Notes under the pieces: model-generated
Told to the model about the DNA's origin: nothing
Seen by the model: only the letters and a program-made list of their open reading frames with translations
The model's database searches: none
Source of the DNA: a virus
DNA: 64,000 bases
Virus record (IMG/VR): IMGVR_UViG_3300015264_000001
Coordinates: 1-64,000 of that record
Strand: one strand, 5' to 3'
Translations under genes and position numbers: made by a program
Shown: positions 1-7,425 of the stretch, piece by piece
How positions within the stretch are numbered: position 1 is the first letter of the stretch
Layout of the letters: every line of letters starts with the position of its first letter

Positions 1-210
1 CGCCAGTGGGTTCTGCCGCATCCACCACACGATCGTGTCCGCGTCGATGTGCAGCCCGAAGTTCTGCGAGGAGGAAGGCAAGATCGCCACGTAGAACTCG
101 GGGCCGAGTGCGAAGTTGACGAGGTCCATTCTGACCGCGCCAATGCTTAGGATGCCGGCGCTATTTCTACTACTCAAAGTTTCAAGATCGAGCATTACAT
201 GACTAAACAT
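1..210 (-). CDS. DexA/RNase T-like 3'-5' exonuclease (partial, C-terminus outside window)
   Basis: The first 70 codons of a minus-strand gene are present; it runs off the left edge. The start is ATG at 210, preceded by an AAGGAG Shine-Dalgarno that overlaps the end of the upstream phosphatase gene. The N-terminus reads MLDLET, the first acidic motif of DEDD exonucleases, and is followed by an IGAV strand and the 'GLHID-ADTIVWWMRQNP' stretch typical of the T4 DexA / Rv2179c-like RNase T group. Such enzymes trim 3' ends of DNA or RNA. The remaining catalytic residues (second D, H, third D) lie outside the window, so activity cannot be judged. Confidence 0.72.
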   Translation of the reverse strand, partial: MFSHVMLDLETLSSRNSAGILSIGAVRMDLVNFALGPEFYVAILPSSSQNFGLHIDADTIVWWMRQNPLA

Positions 211-212
211 TT

Positions 213-653
213 TTAGTAATCTCCTTTTGCAACTTGGAACACGCGCAACCCCTGGGCGCGATACATATCCACGACTTGCTGGCGGTCCTCGAAGACGCCG
301 CCGATCTCCTCACCAGGAAAGTCGTGAATTATTTTATCTAGCAGTTCCGCCTTAACGATATGATCTTCGCGGTGATCTCCTGTTTTGCGCATATACACAG
401 GTGTAAATGCACTGATCTTTTGAGTTATTAACCATGCATATGTTTGCTGCCGAATTTTGTCGCTACGGCCCGTAGCCAGGACAATAGTTTCCTCGCCTGC
501 AATAATGTGAAGTAATTTAATTACTTCAGGTATTGGGCTATCATCCACGCAGGCGGCAAAGAACGCAGGCCAATCTGGAAATGGCCGCCGGATAAAGTGC
601 AGGCGGTGCGTACAGTCGGCGAGCGTGCCGTCAATGTCGAAGATGTATATCAT
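213..653 (-). CDS. HAD-family 3'-phosphatase, PseT C-terminal-domain-like
   Basis: 146 aa starting at ATG 653 with SD GAAGGAT; the open frame continues upstream but that part is shadow. Residues 4-11 IFDIDGTL are HAD motif I (D6 nucleophile, D8), TGRSD at 61-65 is motif II and FEDRQQVVDMYR near 121-132 is the motif IV region. 'MRKTGDHREDHIVK' resembles the phosphatase half of T4 polynucleotide kinase, which removes 3'-phosphates from nucleic acids. No kinase domain (P-loop) is attached or seen nearby, so this is a free-standing phosphatase domain. It overlaps the upstream gene by 23 nt and sits directly before the exonuclease, suggesting a nucleic-acid end-processing pair. Confidence 0.8.
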   Translation of the reverse strand: MIYIFDIDGTLADCTHRLHFIRRPFPDWPAFFAACVDDSPIPEVIKLLHIIAGEETIVLATGRSDKIRQQTYAWLITQKISAFTPVYMRKTGDHREDHIVKAELLDKIIHDFPGEEIGGVFEDRQQVVDMYRAQGLRVFQVAKGDY

Positions 654-972
654 GGGCTTTATCCTTCGCGAGTTGGATCGACAGCTCCCAGAGCAGCTGC
701 GCCGCCCGGTGGTCACGCCAAACGTGGTCGTGGGCGCGGATCAGGATGTACCAACCACATGCTGCTTGGCGTAAATAATTCTTACGCTGAAAAACCTGCT
801 CACAGGTTTCACATTGAGTTGACAAAACACTATCGTAAGTAATCTCGGCCCAATACAAATCCGACATTCGCACGAGAGTCTTCGGAGGTACTTGCTTACC
901 GCAAAGCATTTCCGGCAGCCCACTACCTAATTGCACTGTATCACAATTAATACGATGATAAATATTATGCAT
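631..972 (-). CDS. hypothetical protein with CxxC pair
   Basis: 113 aa, ATG at 972 preceded by GAAGGGGAACACC, a good ribosome-binding site. It overlaps the upstream gene by 8 nt and the phosphatase gene by 23 nt. The sequence holds a TQCETCEQVF motif in the middle and another cysteine about 20 residues on (AACGWY), so a small zinc-binding knuckle is possible. I do not recognise the family. Confidence 0.6.
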   Translation of the reverse strand: MHNIYHRINCDTVQLGSGLPEMLCGKQVPPKTLVRMSDLYWAEITYDSVLSTQCETCEQVFQRKNYLRQAACGWYILIRAHDHVWRDHRAAQLLWELSIQLAKDKAHDIHLRH

Positions 973-1198
973 CGGTGTTCCCCTTCGCAGGTAGTCGCAG
1001 CGCTCTCCGCTCGCGTTGCTTGCGCAAACGGGAATAGCGCTGGTAGATGCGGTTACGCCAACGTACGGACCAGCGTTGCACGTCTGCTGTGCGCAGCAAC
1101 TCCTGTACGTCTGTTTCGCTGTGCTTCGGCGTACCGTTCTTGTTGGTTTCCCGAAGCCACTTATTTAACTCGGGCCACGTGTAAATTCCGTCTTTCAC
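965..1198 (-). CDS. small basic hypothetical protein
   Basis: 77 aa from a GTG start at 1198, chosen because AAAGGAG lies 8 nt upstream. The C-terminal half is very basic (RWRNRIYQRYSRLRKQRERR), compatible with nucleic-acid binding. It overlaps the next gene by 8 nt, the usual coupling in this block. Family not recognised. Confidence 0.6.
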   Translation of the reverse strand: MKDGIYTWPELNKWLRETNKNGTPKHSETDVQELLRTADVQRWSVRWRNRIYQRYSRLRKQRERRALRLPAKGNTDA

Positions 1199-1272
1199 CT
1201 TGTTTCTCCTTTAGAATTCTAAACGCCCGGGAGGAGCAGAAGCTGTCTCCCGGGAGCTTATCCGTACGCAGC

Positions 1273-2217
1273 TTAGAACTTCTCCGCCCGCGCCGCCTTG
1301 CGTGCTCCGATCCGTAACGGCGTCGCTGCGCCGCGCGAACTAGCGGGAAGCGCAATTGCTGGAGCGGTGGGAGTAGCTGCACCGTTCGTGCGTACGGCGC
1401 GGGGCTTCGCTGCTGCGGCAGCTACGGCGGCACGGCCACGGGGCGCTGCTGTGGCTGCCCGGGGCGTGGTGGCACGAGCTCGGGGCGTGAGTGCCGTGGC
1501 GGTTTCGATTTCCGGGTAGGGGAAGCCGATCGTCTTCTCGACTTCTTCCTGCTTGTTGATAAGCGCTTCGACGACCTCGGCGTTCTCCTTCTTCTTGGGG
1601 TCGATAAAGTCCTCCATACGGAAGCGGACCTTAAACTGCGACTTGGCGTCCGGAGCCACAGATATCTCTGTCACGAACAGGAACGGCGGTACACCCGGGT
1701 ACGCAGCTTCTTGGGCTGTCCAGTAATTTTTCCACTCAATGGTGGAGAAGTACGGCAGTTTCAGGTAGGCAATCTCGGCGTTCTCGATGTCCTCCAGACC
1801 GTCTTCCGTGATTAACGCCATGCGGATCACGTCGCCGCACGCCTTACCTTTACCCTGTTCTTTCGAACCGAATTCCTTCAACGGACAACCTTTACAGGCT
1901 GGACTAACGGGTTGAGCAATGGCTTCGTGCGGTATCATGGTGTCCGGATTGGTGCCGAAGGCGTAGCAGTCGGGCGCTGCCGGACTACCTTCTACAAAGG
2001 GCTTCGAGTAGTACTGGTTCTCCAACACATAGTCCACGATCACCACCCGCATGCGGTTGCCTTCGACGGCAGCTTTTTGGTAGCTGAGAATGCCGGACTT
2101 CAGCGACAGGAAGTTTCCTCCGCCGCCCACCTTGGCTACGGTTTTAGTGGCGCGGGCTGCGATTTCAGCCAATTTCGCGTCATACTTAGTCAGTGCTGTT
2201 GTTGTAGTTTTCGCCAT
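1273..2217 (-). CDS. conserved phage protein, possible ssDNA-binding protein
   Basis: 314 aa, ATG at 2217. Residues 30-235 form the conserved part: GGGGNFLSLKSG, then VVIVDYVLENQYY, then four cysteines at about 84, 108, 111 and 127 in the pattern CYAFG...CKGCP...GKGKACGD, likely a zinc site. This layout matches a widespread phage protein family often annotated as single-strand DNA-binding or unknown. The last 70 residues are low complexity (Ala, Arg, Pro, Thr) and basic, unlike the acidic tail of classical SSB proteins. It lies in the replication-side block with the exonuclease and primase-helicase. Function is inferred from context and resemblance only. Confidence 0.6.
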   Translation of the reverse strand: MAKTTTTALTKYDAKLAEIAARATKTVAKVGGGGNFLSLKSGILSYQKAAVEGNRMRVVIVDYVLENQYYSKPFVEGSPAAPDCYAFGTNPDTMIPHEAIAQPVSPACKGCPLKEFGSKEQGKGKACGDVIRMALITEDGLEDIENAEIAYLKLPYFSTIEWKNYWTAQEAAYPGVPPFLFVTEISVAPDAKSQFKVRFRMEDFIDPKKKENAEVVEALINKQEEVEKTIGFPYPEIETATALTPRARATTPRAATAAPRGRAAVAAAAAKPRAVRTNGAATPTAPAIALPASSRGAATPLRIGARKAARAEKF

Positions 2218-2248
2218 TTTCGTTTACACCATTTCTTGTTTCAGATTT

Positions 2249-2539
2249 TTACTGCTTGGTAATCTTCTTCATCAGCGTGCTGATCTCCGTCCCGTCCTCT
2301 ACGTCATCGTCCTCGTGCGATTCCTTCAGTGAGAACTGCGCGTACACCGCGTACCCGTCGTCCGTGATCGCCCGCACGCGGATTTTCTGGCCCAGTTCGC
2401 CGCAGCTCATCTCCACGATAGCGACAATACGCTTTTCTACCTCGTGCAGCGCTGCGCAGGCCCGCTCGTGTTCCCGCGCCGCCGTCCGCATTTCCTTCCA
2501 GAGCTCGGCTTCGATCTTCGTTACCCGCGTCGTTGACAT
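2249..2539 (-). CDS. hypothetical protein, N-terminal coiled coil
   Basis: 96 aa, ATG at 2539. Residues 5-45 are a charged helix (KIEAELWKEMRTAAREHERA) predicted to coil; the C-terminal part is a short beta-like segment followed by an acidic patch HEDDDVEDG. It follows the preceding gene by 3 nt. No family recognised. Confidence 0.6.
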   Translation of the reverse strand: MSTTRVTKIEAELWKEMRTAAREHERACAALHEVEKRIVAIVEMSCGELGQKIRVRAITDDGYAVYAQFSLKESHEDDDVEDGTEISTLMKKITKQ

Positions 2540-2542
2540 CGT

Positions 2543-2773
2543 CTAGTCCGGCACCTTCATCCTTCCCGGGTTCGCGTCGCGCCACTGCGCAAACCTCGTG
2601 TGTACGGCCCTTACGCGCCCCATGTTCTTCGCGCCCATGGCCTGGCCTAACTTCAGGTATTCGTGCAGCACGTCCATCGCCAGTCGGTCCTGCGCCCGCA
2701 AGACAAACACAGGTTCGCCTTCTAGCAGGTAAGTGCCCATCTCGCTCAGCAGCGTACAATCCAGTTTTCGCAT
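2543..2773 (-). CDS. small hypothetical protein
   Basis: 76 aa, ATG at 2773, with SD GGGAGG 11 nt upstream. It is predicted mainly helical, with no motif I recognise. A longer out-of-frame reading (2304-2798) covers the same DNA but has the composition of a shadow and is not reported. Confidence 0.55.
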   Translation of the reverse strand: MRKLDCTLLSEMGTYLLEGEPVFVLRAQDRLAMDVLHEYLKLGQAMGAKNMGRVRAVHTRFAQWRDANPGRMKVPD

Positions 2774-2902
2774 TTTCAGAGTGCCTCCCGTTCGGCATAG
2801 CTTGACTAAGTTTTTAACCCTACCTTTCGGCAGGCCTCCTGTGAGGTTTAGCTTCAGCTATGCCGGACGCGGGGCGCTCCCTCCCCGCGCGTCTGCTTTC
2901 AT

Positions 2903-2938
2903 CTACTCGTCCTCGTCTTCCGGTCCATGTTTGTTCAT
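2903..2938 (-). CDS. 11-residue acidic micro-ORF
   Basis: MNKHGPEDEDE, start ATG at 2938 overlapping the stop of the zinc-ribbon gene as ATGA and preceded by AAAGGAGG. The initiation site is strong, but the product is only 11 residues; it may be a leader, or the Shine-Dalgarno may serve an RNA role. The 130 nt downstream of it hold no further convincing gene. Confidence 0.3.
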   Translation of the reverse strand: MNKHGPEDEDE

Positions 2939-3105
2939 CGCGGGTCGCCTCCTTTCCTGATGCGCTCCTCGAAGCACTTCGGGCACCACGACTCTTGCCG
3001 CACGGGCTTGCGCTTGGAGGTCACCCAGACCTCGTGTCCGCACTCCAGGTCCAGGCACCAGCGCCGGGGGTTCAGCGGCGACTGCGTGGCGCGGAGGACC
3101 TTCAC
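2935..3105 (-). CDS. zinc-ribbon microprotein, 56 aa
   Basis: A GTG start at 3105 overlaps the previous gene's TGA as GTGA (4 nt), so translation is probably coupled. The protein has the order W-C-LDLE-C-GHEVWVT ... ESW-C-PK-C-F, a two-knuckle zinc ribbon at about residues 17-44, and basic flanks. Similar small ribbons are common in phage accessory blocks and usually bind nucleic acid or protein. Its target is unknown. Confidence 0.65.
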   Translation of the reverse strand: MKVLRATQSPLNPRRWCLDLECGHEVWVTSKRKPVRQESWCPKCFEERIRKGGDPR

Positions 3106-3467
3106 GGCGCTTCCCTGTACTTTTCGATGAAGTAGTCGATGTAGTCCGCCACGGCCTGCGCGTACTCAGGCGAGCCCGTTTCCGTGAGGCAGTAGCGTTG
3201 TAAGATCGCCTGACTAGTCCATTGTGTGGTGTAAAACAGCTCGCACTCCTGCGCGGGGGTGAGCTCCAGGACCACTTCCCCACTCATGCCCTGGCCCGAC
3301 AGGATTTCTGCCCATCCTGAGATGCAGCCGATGGTGCCGCATTCGGGAAATGTAGACCCGCAAAGAATTTCGCCGGGCTCGCCTTGCAGCAGCCATTCAC
3401 CCATGTCGAGGCGACGCGGCTCGGCAAGGATGTGCTGTTTAACTTTCAGTAGCAACTCAACATTCAT
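3102..3467 (-). CDS. conserved phage protein of unknown function
   Basis: 121 aa, ATG at 3467. The pattern 'LL.KV..HILAEPRRLDMGEW' followed by 'CGTIGCISGWA' (here around residues 8-53) is a recognisable conserved phage protein type with no known role. Coupled to the zinc-ribbon gene by a GTGA overlap. Remaining sequence is helical with two further cysteines. Confidence 0.65.
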   Translation of the reverse strand: MNVELLLKVKQHILAEPRRLDMGEWLLQGEPGEILCGSTFPECGTIGCISGWAEILSGQGMSGEVVLELTPAQECELFYTTQWTSQAILQRYCLTETGSPEYAQAVADYIDYFIEKYREAP

Positions 3468-3480
3468 AATATTATCTCCA

Positions 3481-3921
3481 CTAAAGTTTTGTGCACGATA
3501 CCACGATCGCGGTAAAGTGCCCCACGCCCGGCACGTCCTGTCGGGCCTCCCAGCGCTCCTTAATAGCGGAGTCGGTTAGCCTCCTTTGCAGCAACTCGAA
3601 CTCCCCGCTCTTTTTGATGTGCTTGTACAGGGCGTTCCAGTCCTGCACCTGCGGAATGATCTTCGTCCTCAGCTGCACGCGGGCCGTCTGTCCGGCTACG
3701 CCCGACGCTTGCGACTTGGGCAGGTGGGCGATAAAGTGCTCGTTTAGCCCCGTCTCGACCTCCTTTAGCGCCTCCACGCACTTCTGCACCGCCAGCCGCC
3801 AATCCTCCACGGCGTAGCGCAGGTCCGCCTTCCCGGCGTCGGTCTTGGGCGTCTTCTTGGCGAGGCCGTCGACCTCCTTCTTCAGCTGCGCGGTCAGCGT
3901 TTCGATCTTTGGGGGTTTCAC
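3481..3921 (-). CDS. conserved phage hypothetical protein
   Basis: 146 aa, GTG start at 3921 sharing one base with the previous stop and preceded by AAGGAAT. The N-terminal 70 residues are a lysine-rich helix; the C-terminus ends 'RQDVPGVGHFTAIVVSCTKL', a strand pattern seen at the end of several phage proteins of unknown function. Role unknown. Confidence 0.6.
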   Translation of the reverse strand: MKPPKIETLTAQLKKEVDGLAKKTPKTDAGKADLRYAVEDWRLAVQKCVEALKEVETGLNEHFIAHLPKSQASGVAGQTARVQLRTKIIPQVQDWNALYKHIKKSGEFELLQRRLTDSAIKERWEARQDVPGVGHFTAIVVSCTKL

Positions 3922-4292
3922 TAATATTCCTTAGGTAAAATAGACTCGGGATCAAACTCCGTCCATGCTGTGCAATCTATCGCTTTAGCGTGTACTAGGT
4001 AACTATGGTTTATATTGCGACAAAGACCCCAAGCTTTCTTCTCTGTCTTTGCATTGCAAGTGCAATGCAAGCCGTTGTTGTGGATATCGCACATTATCGT
4101 ATGCGGGCAGCGCGTCTTTTCCCACAGCGCCATCGTTTTTACCATCAGCGCTGCCGTCTCCCACGCCTCCCTTGCTTGCTGTGTGTAAGTGTCTAACTCC
4201 TTCGCCACAACAGGATTACCAATCGAGCTTTGCACTTCGATCAGCTTTTTGTAATTGTAGTATAGATGTTTCAACAATTCCTCGTTGTTCAT
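3921..4292 (-). CDS. Cys/His-rich hypothetical protein
   Basis: 123 aa. ATG at 4292 was chosen because it overlaps the previous stop as ATGA and has GGGAGGGCG upstream; the open frame continues 27 codons further without a better start. The second half holds C-P-H, C-D-I-H, H-C-T-C, C-R and a final C, suggesting a metal-stabilised fold. Family unknown. Confidence 0.6.
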   Translation of the reverse strand: MNNEELLKHLYYNYKKLIEVQSSIGNPVVAKELDTYTQQAREAWETAALMVKTMALWEKTRCPHTIMCDIHNNGLHCTCNAKTEKKAWGLCRNINHSYLVHAKAIDCTAWTEFDPESILPKEY

Positions 4293-4702
4293 TTCGCGCC
4301 CTCCCTTCGCAGCACCGTGTCCGGCGGTGGGGAAGTTACGGCGAACCCGAGCGGGTGCCCGTCGAGGCACCATCGCGCGAGCTCCCCGGCGTCGTGTGCG
4401 GCCAGCGCCTTTTTCAGCTCCGGTATGTGAAGGCTTTCGTCGCCACTGCCGGGATTACAGCGCGAAAATAAAACCGATTCGGTTACCGAGCCGTACACGA
4501 CGAGTGACGGGGACAGTTTCAGCTTTGGCTTCTCCTGCGCTGCTCGCCAAATTATCGGCATCCCCACTGTGCTTCCAGACCGCCACAACCCAATTGGCGG
4601 CGGGGAGCTCTCCTGTGCCAGCGCGATTGGATGTTGTTCGCGGAGAGCAAAGGTTATTAGGCAAATGGAAACAAAAATCCCAGCGATCCAATAGTCTTTC
4701 AT
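4289..4702 (-). CDS. membrane-anchored or secreted hypothetical protein
   Basis: 137 aa, ATG at 4702 with SD AAGGAG. Residues 4-20 (YWIAGIFVSICLITFAL) form a hydrophobic segment; an ALAQ site at about 27-30 could be a signal-peptidase I site, so the mature part may be periplasmic. The rest has no recognised domain. ATGA overlap with the following gene. Confidence 0.6.
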   Translation of the reverse strand: MKDYWIAGIFVSICLITFALREQHPIALAQESSPPPIGLWRSGSTVGMPIIWRAAQEKPKLKLSPSLVVYGSVTESVLFSRCNPGSGDESLHIPELKKALAAHDAGELARWCLDGHPLGFAVTSPPPDTVLRREGAK

Positions 4703-4923
4703 CTTTTCGGTCTCCTTCCGTCGAACTCGAACTCGACGCGCTCCGCCAGCTGCCTTACGTAGCCAAGCAGCTCGCGAAACGTATCGGCCATTAAAGCTAA
4801 ATCACCTGCCAATTCCGGGTCCATTGTAGGATGCTCGCAGCGGCGAATGACATGGTTAATGACAGTTTTGTGGTTCTCCTGAAGCCGCTCGATTTCCCTC
4901 GCAATCATGAGTGGTTTAAGCAT
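4699..4923 (-). CDS. small helical hypothetical protein
   Basis: 74 aa, mostly alpha-helical (REIERLQENHKTVINHVIRR and a second helix to the C-terminus), ending in a basic GRRPKR. Coupled to the membrane-protein gene by a 4-nt overlap. No family recognised. Confidence 0.55.
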   Translation of the reverse strand: MLKPLMIAREIERLQENHKTVINHVIRRCEHPTMDPELAGDLALMADTFRELLGYVRQLAERVEFEFDGRRPKR

Positions 4924-4925
4924 CT

Positions 4926-5153
4926 CTAATCCCTTTCCGACAGGTATCCGCCATGATGCCGCAGCTGGACCTTTTCCAGCGTCTCGCGCGGTATGGCGTG
5001 AATATTGTGCAGCGCGTGCAGAACGCCGTACAGCACGTCGCGCTGCCCGTTTCCGTACGGCGTCTTAACGGACTCCGCGTCGAGCCCCTTAATCCGCTCG
5101 GCCAGCTGCTCGCCATAGTGCCGAACTTCGTCAAGTACCTTGTCGTTTTCCAT
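4926..5153 (-). CDS. small hypothetical protein
   Basis: 75 aa, ATG at 5153 with GAGGAG upstream. It is helical with a His-rich C-terminal half (LHALHNIHAI, QLRHHGG). No motif recognised. It lies 14 nt after the 32-aa membrane peptide gene and 2 nt before the next gene. Confidence 0.55.
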   Translation of the reverse strand: MENDKVLDEVRHYGEQLAERIKGLDAESVKTPYGNGQRDVLYGVLHALHNIHAIPRETLEKVQLRHHGGYLSERD

Positions 5154-5167
5154 CGCGCTCGCTCCTC

Positions 5168-5266
5168 TTACCTCGGTAGTTTCTGGAGAATCGTCAGCAG
5201 CAGAATGAAGTTTACGAGCGTCACTCCGCCGATGACGCCCAAAATAGCTCGATCTACGTGGTTCAT
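5168..5266 (-). CDS. 32-aa single-span membrane peptide
   Basis: ATG at 5266 with TGGAG 9 nt upstream. The product has one hydrophobic segment (ILGVIGGVTLVNFILLLTIL) and a basic C-terminus KLPR. Its codon order and tight spacing with the neighbours support a real gene. It is a small membrane peptide of unknown function. Confidence 0.5.
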   Translation of the reverse strand: MNHVDRAILGVIGGVTLVNFILLLTILQKLPR

Positions 5267-5295
5267 GTTAAAAACTCCAGTGTAGTCATTGGAGC

Positions 5296-5736
5296 TTACC
5301 CATCAATATCCTGTCTCTCCCCGCGCCGCCGCAGATCCTCCTCATGCCGCTTTGCGATTGCTGGGTTGCGCGAGAACACGAAGTACGGCGCTTTGGGATC
5401 AGCGAACTCGCTTACGTCGTCATGCCCAAACTGCTCGATGTCCCTGCACCGCGTCGTGACCGCCATGCGCGGATAGGTTGCGGCCTTAGACTCGATTACG
5501 CCATAGAGTACGAGCGAGGCCAGCCGCGCCAGCCAGACTTTATCCCCGCGCGTCAGTGGGCGCTCCTCTAGTAGGGTCGCATCAATCGCAGCCCGCAGGC
5601 TACTAAGCGAAGGCTCTTCTTCCGGAGGCGGCGGCGCTACATATTCGTGGTGCCCGCTGCGCCGCCTATCCTTGTGGACGCGGTTATTGATACTGCGCCC
5701 GCAGCACGGGAACGCGCAGCCGTAAGCGGCGGTCAT
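5296..5736 (-). CDS. hypothetical protein
   Basis: 146 aa; ATG at 5736 overlaps the upstream stop as ATGA, which is why I prefer it to a start 61 codons further up (that stretch is Arg/Pro-rich shadow). The N-terminal part has CAFPCCGR, then a proline-acidic linker (PPPPEEEP), then a helical domain with LTRGDKVWLARLASL. Family not recognised. Confidence 0.55.
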   Translation of the reverse strand: MTAAYGCAFPCCGRSINNRVHKDRRRSGHHEYVAPPPPEEEPSLSSLRAAIDATLLEERPLTRGDKVWLARLASLVLYGVIESKAATYPRMAVTTRCRDIEQFGHDDVSEFADPKAPYFVFSRNPAIAKRHEEDLRRRGERQDIDG

Positions 5737-5939
5737 GCCAGTGCCTCCAGCGCGGCGGCGATCGCCGAGCTCAGCAGGGGGTTGCCCGCCGAGTCCAGCG
5801 CGACCGGCAGGTACTGCCAATCGCAGGGGCCGTGGCAGATCAGCAGGTCGGCGGGGACGTTCTTCTGCGCGGGGAGCAGAACGGCCCTGCCGCTCGCGAG
5901 TGCGTTTTGTAGGGGACAAGCCAACTTATCGTTTTCCAC
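5733..5939 (-). CDS. small hypothetical protein
   Basis: 68 aa, GTG start at 5939, preceded by AGAAGG and lying inside the last 14 nt of the upstream gene. The C-terminal AIAAALEALA helix follows a CHGPCDWQYLP segment. No family recognised. Confidence 0.5.
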   Translation of the reverse strand: MENDKLACPLQNALASGRAVLLPAQKNVPADLLICHGPCDWQYLPVALDSAGNPLLSSAIAAALEALA

Positions 5940-6342
5940 GGCGCACCACCTTCTTTTTCTTGGCTACCGCAGCACGGCGGCGCTTCGGCTTGCGCTCGGA
6001 AGCCTCTTCTCGTCCACAAACGCAAGAACCGTAGCACCAGGGGCAATCCGGCAAGTAGCCTTCCGCCGCCTCTACCGCCGCCTTCTTGCGCTGCGCTTCG
6101 GCCAAGCTGGCCTTTAGCAGAGGCACCAGCGAGTACGCCCGCTCTGGCAACTGAGCTTCCAGCGTAAGCCTGCCGACTAGGACCTTATAGGGTCCCCACC
6201 CGCCCCGGTTCCACTCCTCTGTAGCCTCCAGGGCCTCGTCAATCACGGCCTGTTTATTCTCCCCGGTGAAGCAGGCCCAGTCGCCCTTCGGGCGGCGCGA
6301 AGGCGTTCCGTTTCTACTTACTACCACGGCTACGTACAGCAT
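5926..6342 (-). CDS. hypothetical protein with Cys cluster and basic tail
   Basis: 138 aa, ATG at 6342 with AGAAGG. Residues 1-75 look like a small alpha/beta domain (LYVAVVVSRNG ... YKVLVGRLTL); near residue 100 there is CPWCYGSCVCG, followed by a strongly basic tail (KRRRAAVAKKKKVVRRGKR). The metal-binding cluster plus basic tail suggests nucleic-acid contact. Family unknown. Confidence 0.55.
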   Translation of the reverse strand: MLYVAVVVSRNGTPSRRPKGDWACFTGENKQAVIDEALEATEEWNRGGWGPYKVLVGRLTLEAQLPERAYSLVPLLKASLAEAQRKKAAVEAAEGYLPDCPWCYGSCVCGREEASERKPKRRRAAVAKKKKVVRRGKR

Positions 6343-6371
6343 TTTACCTTCTTTCTTTTCATTTACAACTG

Positions 6372-6719
6372 TTATTTTATGGCGAATACGAAATTGTGCT
6401 TTTCCAAATCCTTCACCAGGATGACTTCGACGTTTCTGACTTGAGTACGTTCCGCTGCGATACCGTTACCCATTACGAACGCGTCAGGCACAACTTCAAT
6501 CGTTTCTTGACGAGTCCGCAAAAGTCTGCCGTAACCGGACGTCTCCTCCCAATATTGATAGGTCACGATGGCATGGTTGGCGTTGGGAACGTCGTGGACA
6601 CGCACTGCTACCGCGAATTGCCCACCTTCCGCGAATGTTTGCACATTGACCTTACCTTCATTTAAAGATTCCGAAAGTGCCACAACCGCGAGAAGTGTCA
6701 TTACAGCCAATATTTTCAT
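6372..6719 (-). CDS. secreted small hypothetical protein
   Basis: 115 aa; ATG at 6719 with GGGAGG SD, chosen over an upstream in-frame start lacking SD. The N-terminal MKILAVMTLLAVVALSES is a signal peptide. The mature part is beta-rich (VNVQTFAEGG, VAVRVHDVPN, AIVTYQYWEE) with no cysteines and no recognised fold. Confidence 0.6.
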   Translation of the reverse strand: MKILAVMTLLAVVALSESLNEGKVNVQTFAEGGQFAVAVRVHDVPNANHAIVTYQYWEETSGYGRLLRTRQETIEVVPDAFVMGNGIAAERTQVRNVEVILVKDLEKHNFVFAIK

Positions 6720-6721
6720 TT

Positions 6722-7021
6722 TTACTTTCCTCCCTTGATTTCTGTTGGCAGCAGTATGCGCCCGTCCGCCAGGCGGCAGGGCAGGTTTACGGCTCCGGTG
6801 CGGGGGTCGGTCTGGCAAAGTGGCAACGGTCGACGTGCGCCGGGCTTACCGGGCGGGGGTACCGGGGCGGCGCGTTGTACGTTAATCTGCGTGCAAACGG
6901 GCGCTGCCGGAGCAGCGGCAGCGACCACTGAGCGCTGCGACCCAGCGTAGTACCCTAGGCCCATGCCGCTTAAGACCAGGCCCGCGAAGATCAGGAACCA
7001 GAACACGTCTTCTTTGCGCAT
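6722..7021 (-). CDS. single-pass membrane protein with Pro/Cys-rich exterior
   Basis: 99 aa, ATG at 7021 preceded by TTGGAG. Residues 6-25 (VFWFLIFAGLVLSGMGLGYY) form a transmembrane helix. The rest is Ala/Pro-rich with three cysteines (VCTQ, PLCQ, LPCR) and could be disulphide-bonded outside the membrane. Spanin-like proteins can look like this, but the gene is far from the lysis cassette. Function unknown. Confidence 0.55.
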   Translation of the reverse strand: MRKEDVFWFLIFAGLVLSGMGLGYYAGSQRSVVAAAAPAAPVCTQINVQRAAPVPPPGKPGARRPLPLCQTDPRTGAVNLPCRLADGRILLPTEIKGGK

Positions 7022-7084
7022 CGCTAAAATCTCCAACTTAACCGAACAGTTAAGCGTAACCTATCGCTTACGAAAAAGCTAGCT

Positions 7085-7423
7085 TTATTTTTCGGTCCTC
7101 CGCCCCGTCCCCCCACACTCCTTGCAGTCTACGTACCCCCGCGCCTTAAGCTGCCACAGTTCACCCTTGCCCAGACAGCGCCTACAGTTGTACCCGTCGG
7201 CCTCCAGTTGCGCGTCGTACTGTCGGCGTCGGGCGGGGTCTTTTAGCACACCCCACGCCAGCGTGACCTCTGTAAACTCCGGCGCAAAGTTGCCCATGTT
7301 GTGCATATCGCTAGCGATTGCGATATAGACACCGTGAATCCGCTCCGCGTCCGCCCCGGGCGGAAGCCGGAAGAGTGTATAAAGCGTCGGCGGTGGGGGT
7401 TGCTTTTTGGGAATGCCAACCAT
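7085..7423 (-). CDS. J-domain-like protein with CxxC zinc motifs
   Basis: 112 aa, ATG at 7423. Residues 13-70 follow the J-domain pattern: a first helix, a second helix HGVYIAIASDMH, and the closing 'AWGVLKDPARRRQYDAQL' typical of DnaJ helices III-IV. Residues 80-107 hold CRRCLGKGELW and CKECGGTGRR, two copies of the DnaJ CxxCxGxG motif. The HPD tripeptide that stimulates Hsp70 is absent (SDM in its place), so this is probably a degenerate J-domain adaptor. Co-directional with the primase-helicase, three genes downstream of it. Confidence 0.7.
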   Translation of the reverse strand: MVGIPKKQPPPPTLYTLFRLPPGADAERIHGVYIAIASDMHNMGNFAPEFTEVTLAWGVLKDPARRRQYDAQLEADGYNCRRCLGKGELWQLKARGYVDCKECGGTGRRTEK

Positions 7424-7425
7424 AT

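Noticed and set aside
2304-2798. A 164-aa minus-strand frame overlapping the 76-aa gene at 2543-2773.
   Set aside because: Out of frame with two better-initiated genes, and Arg/Gly/Ala-rich shadow composition.
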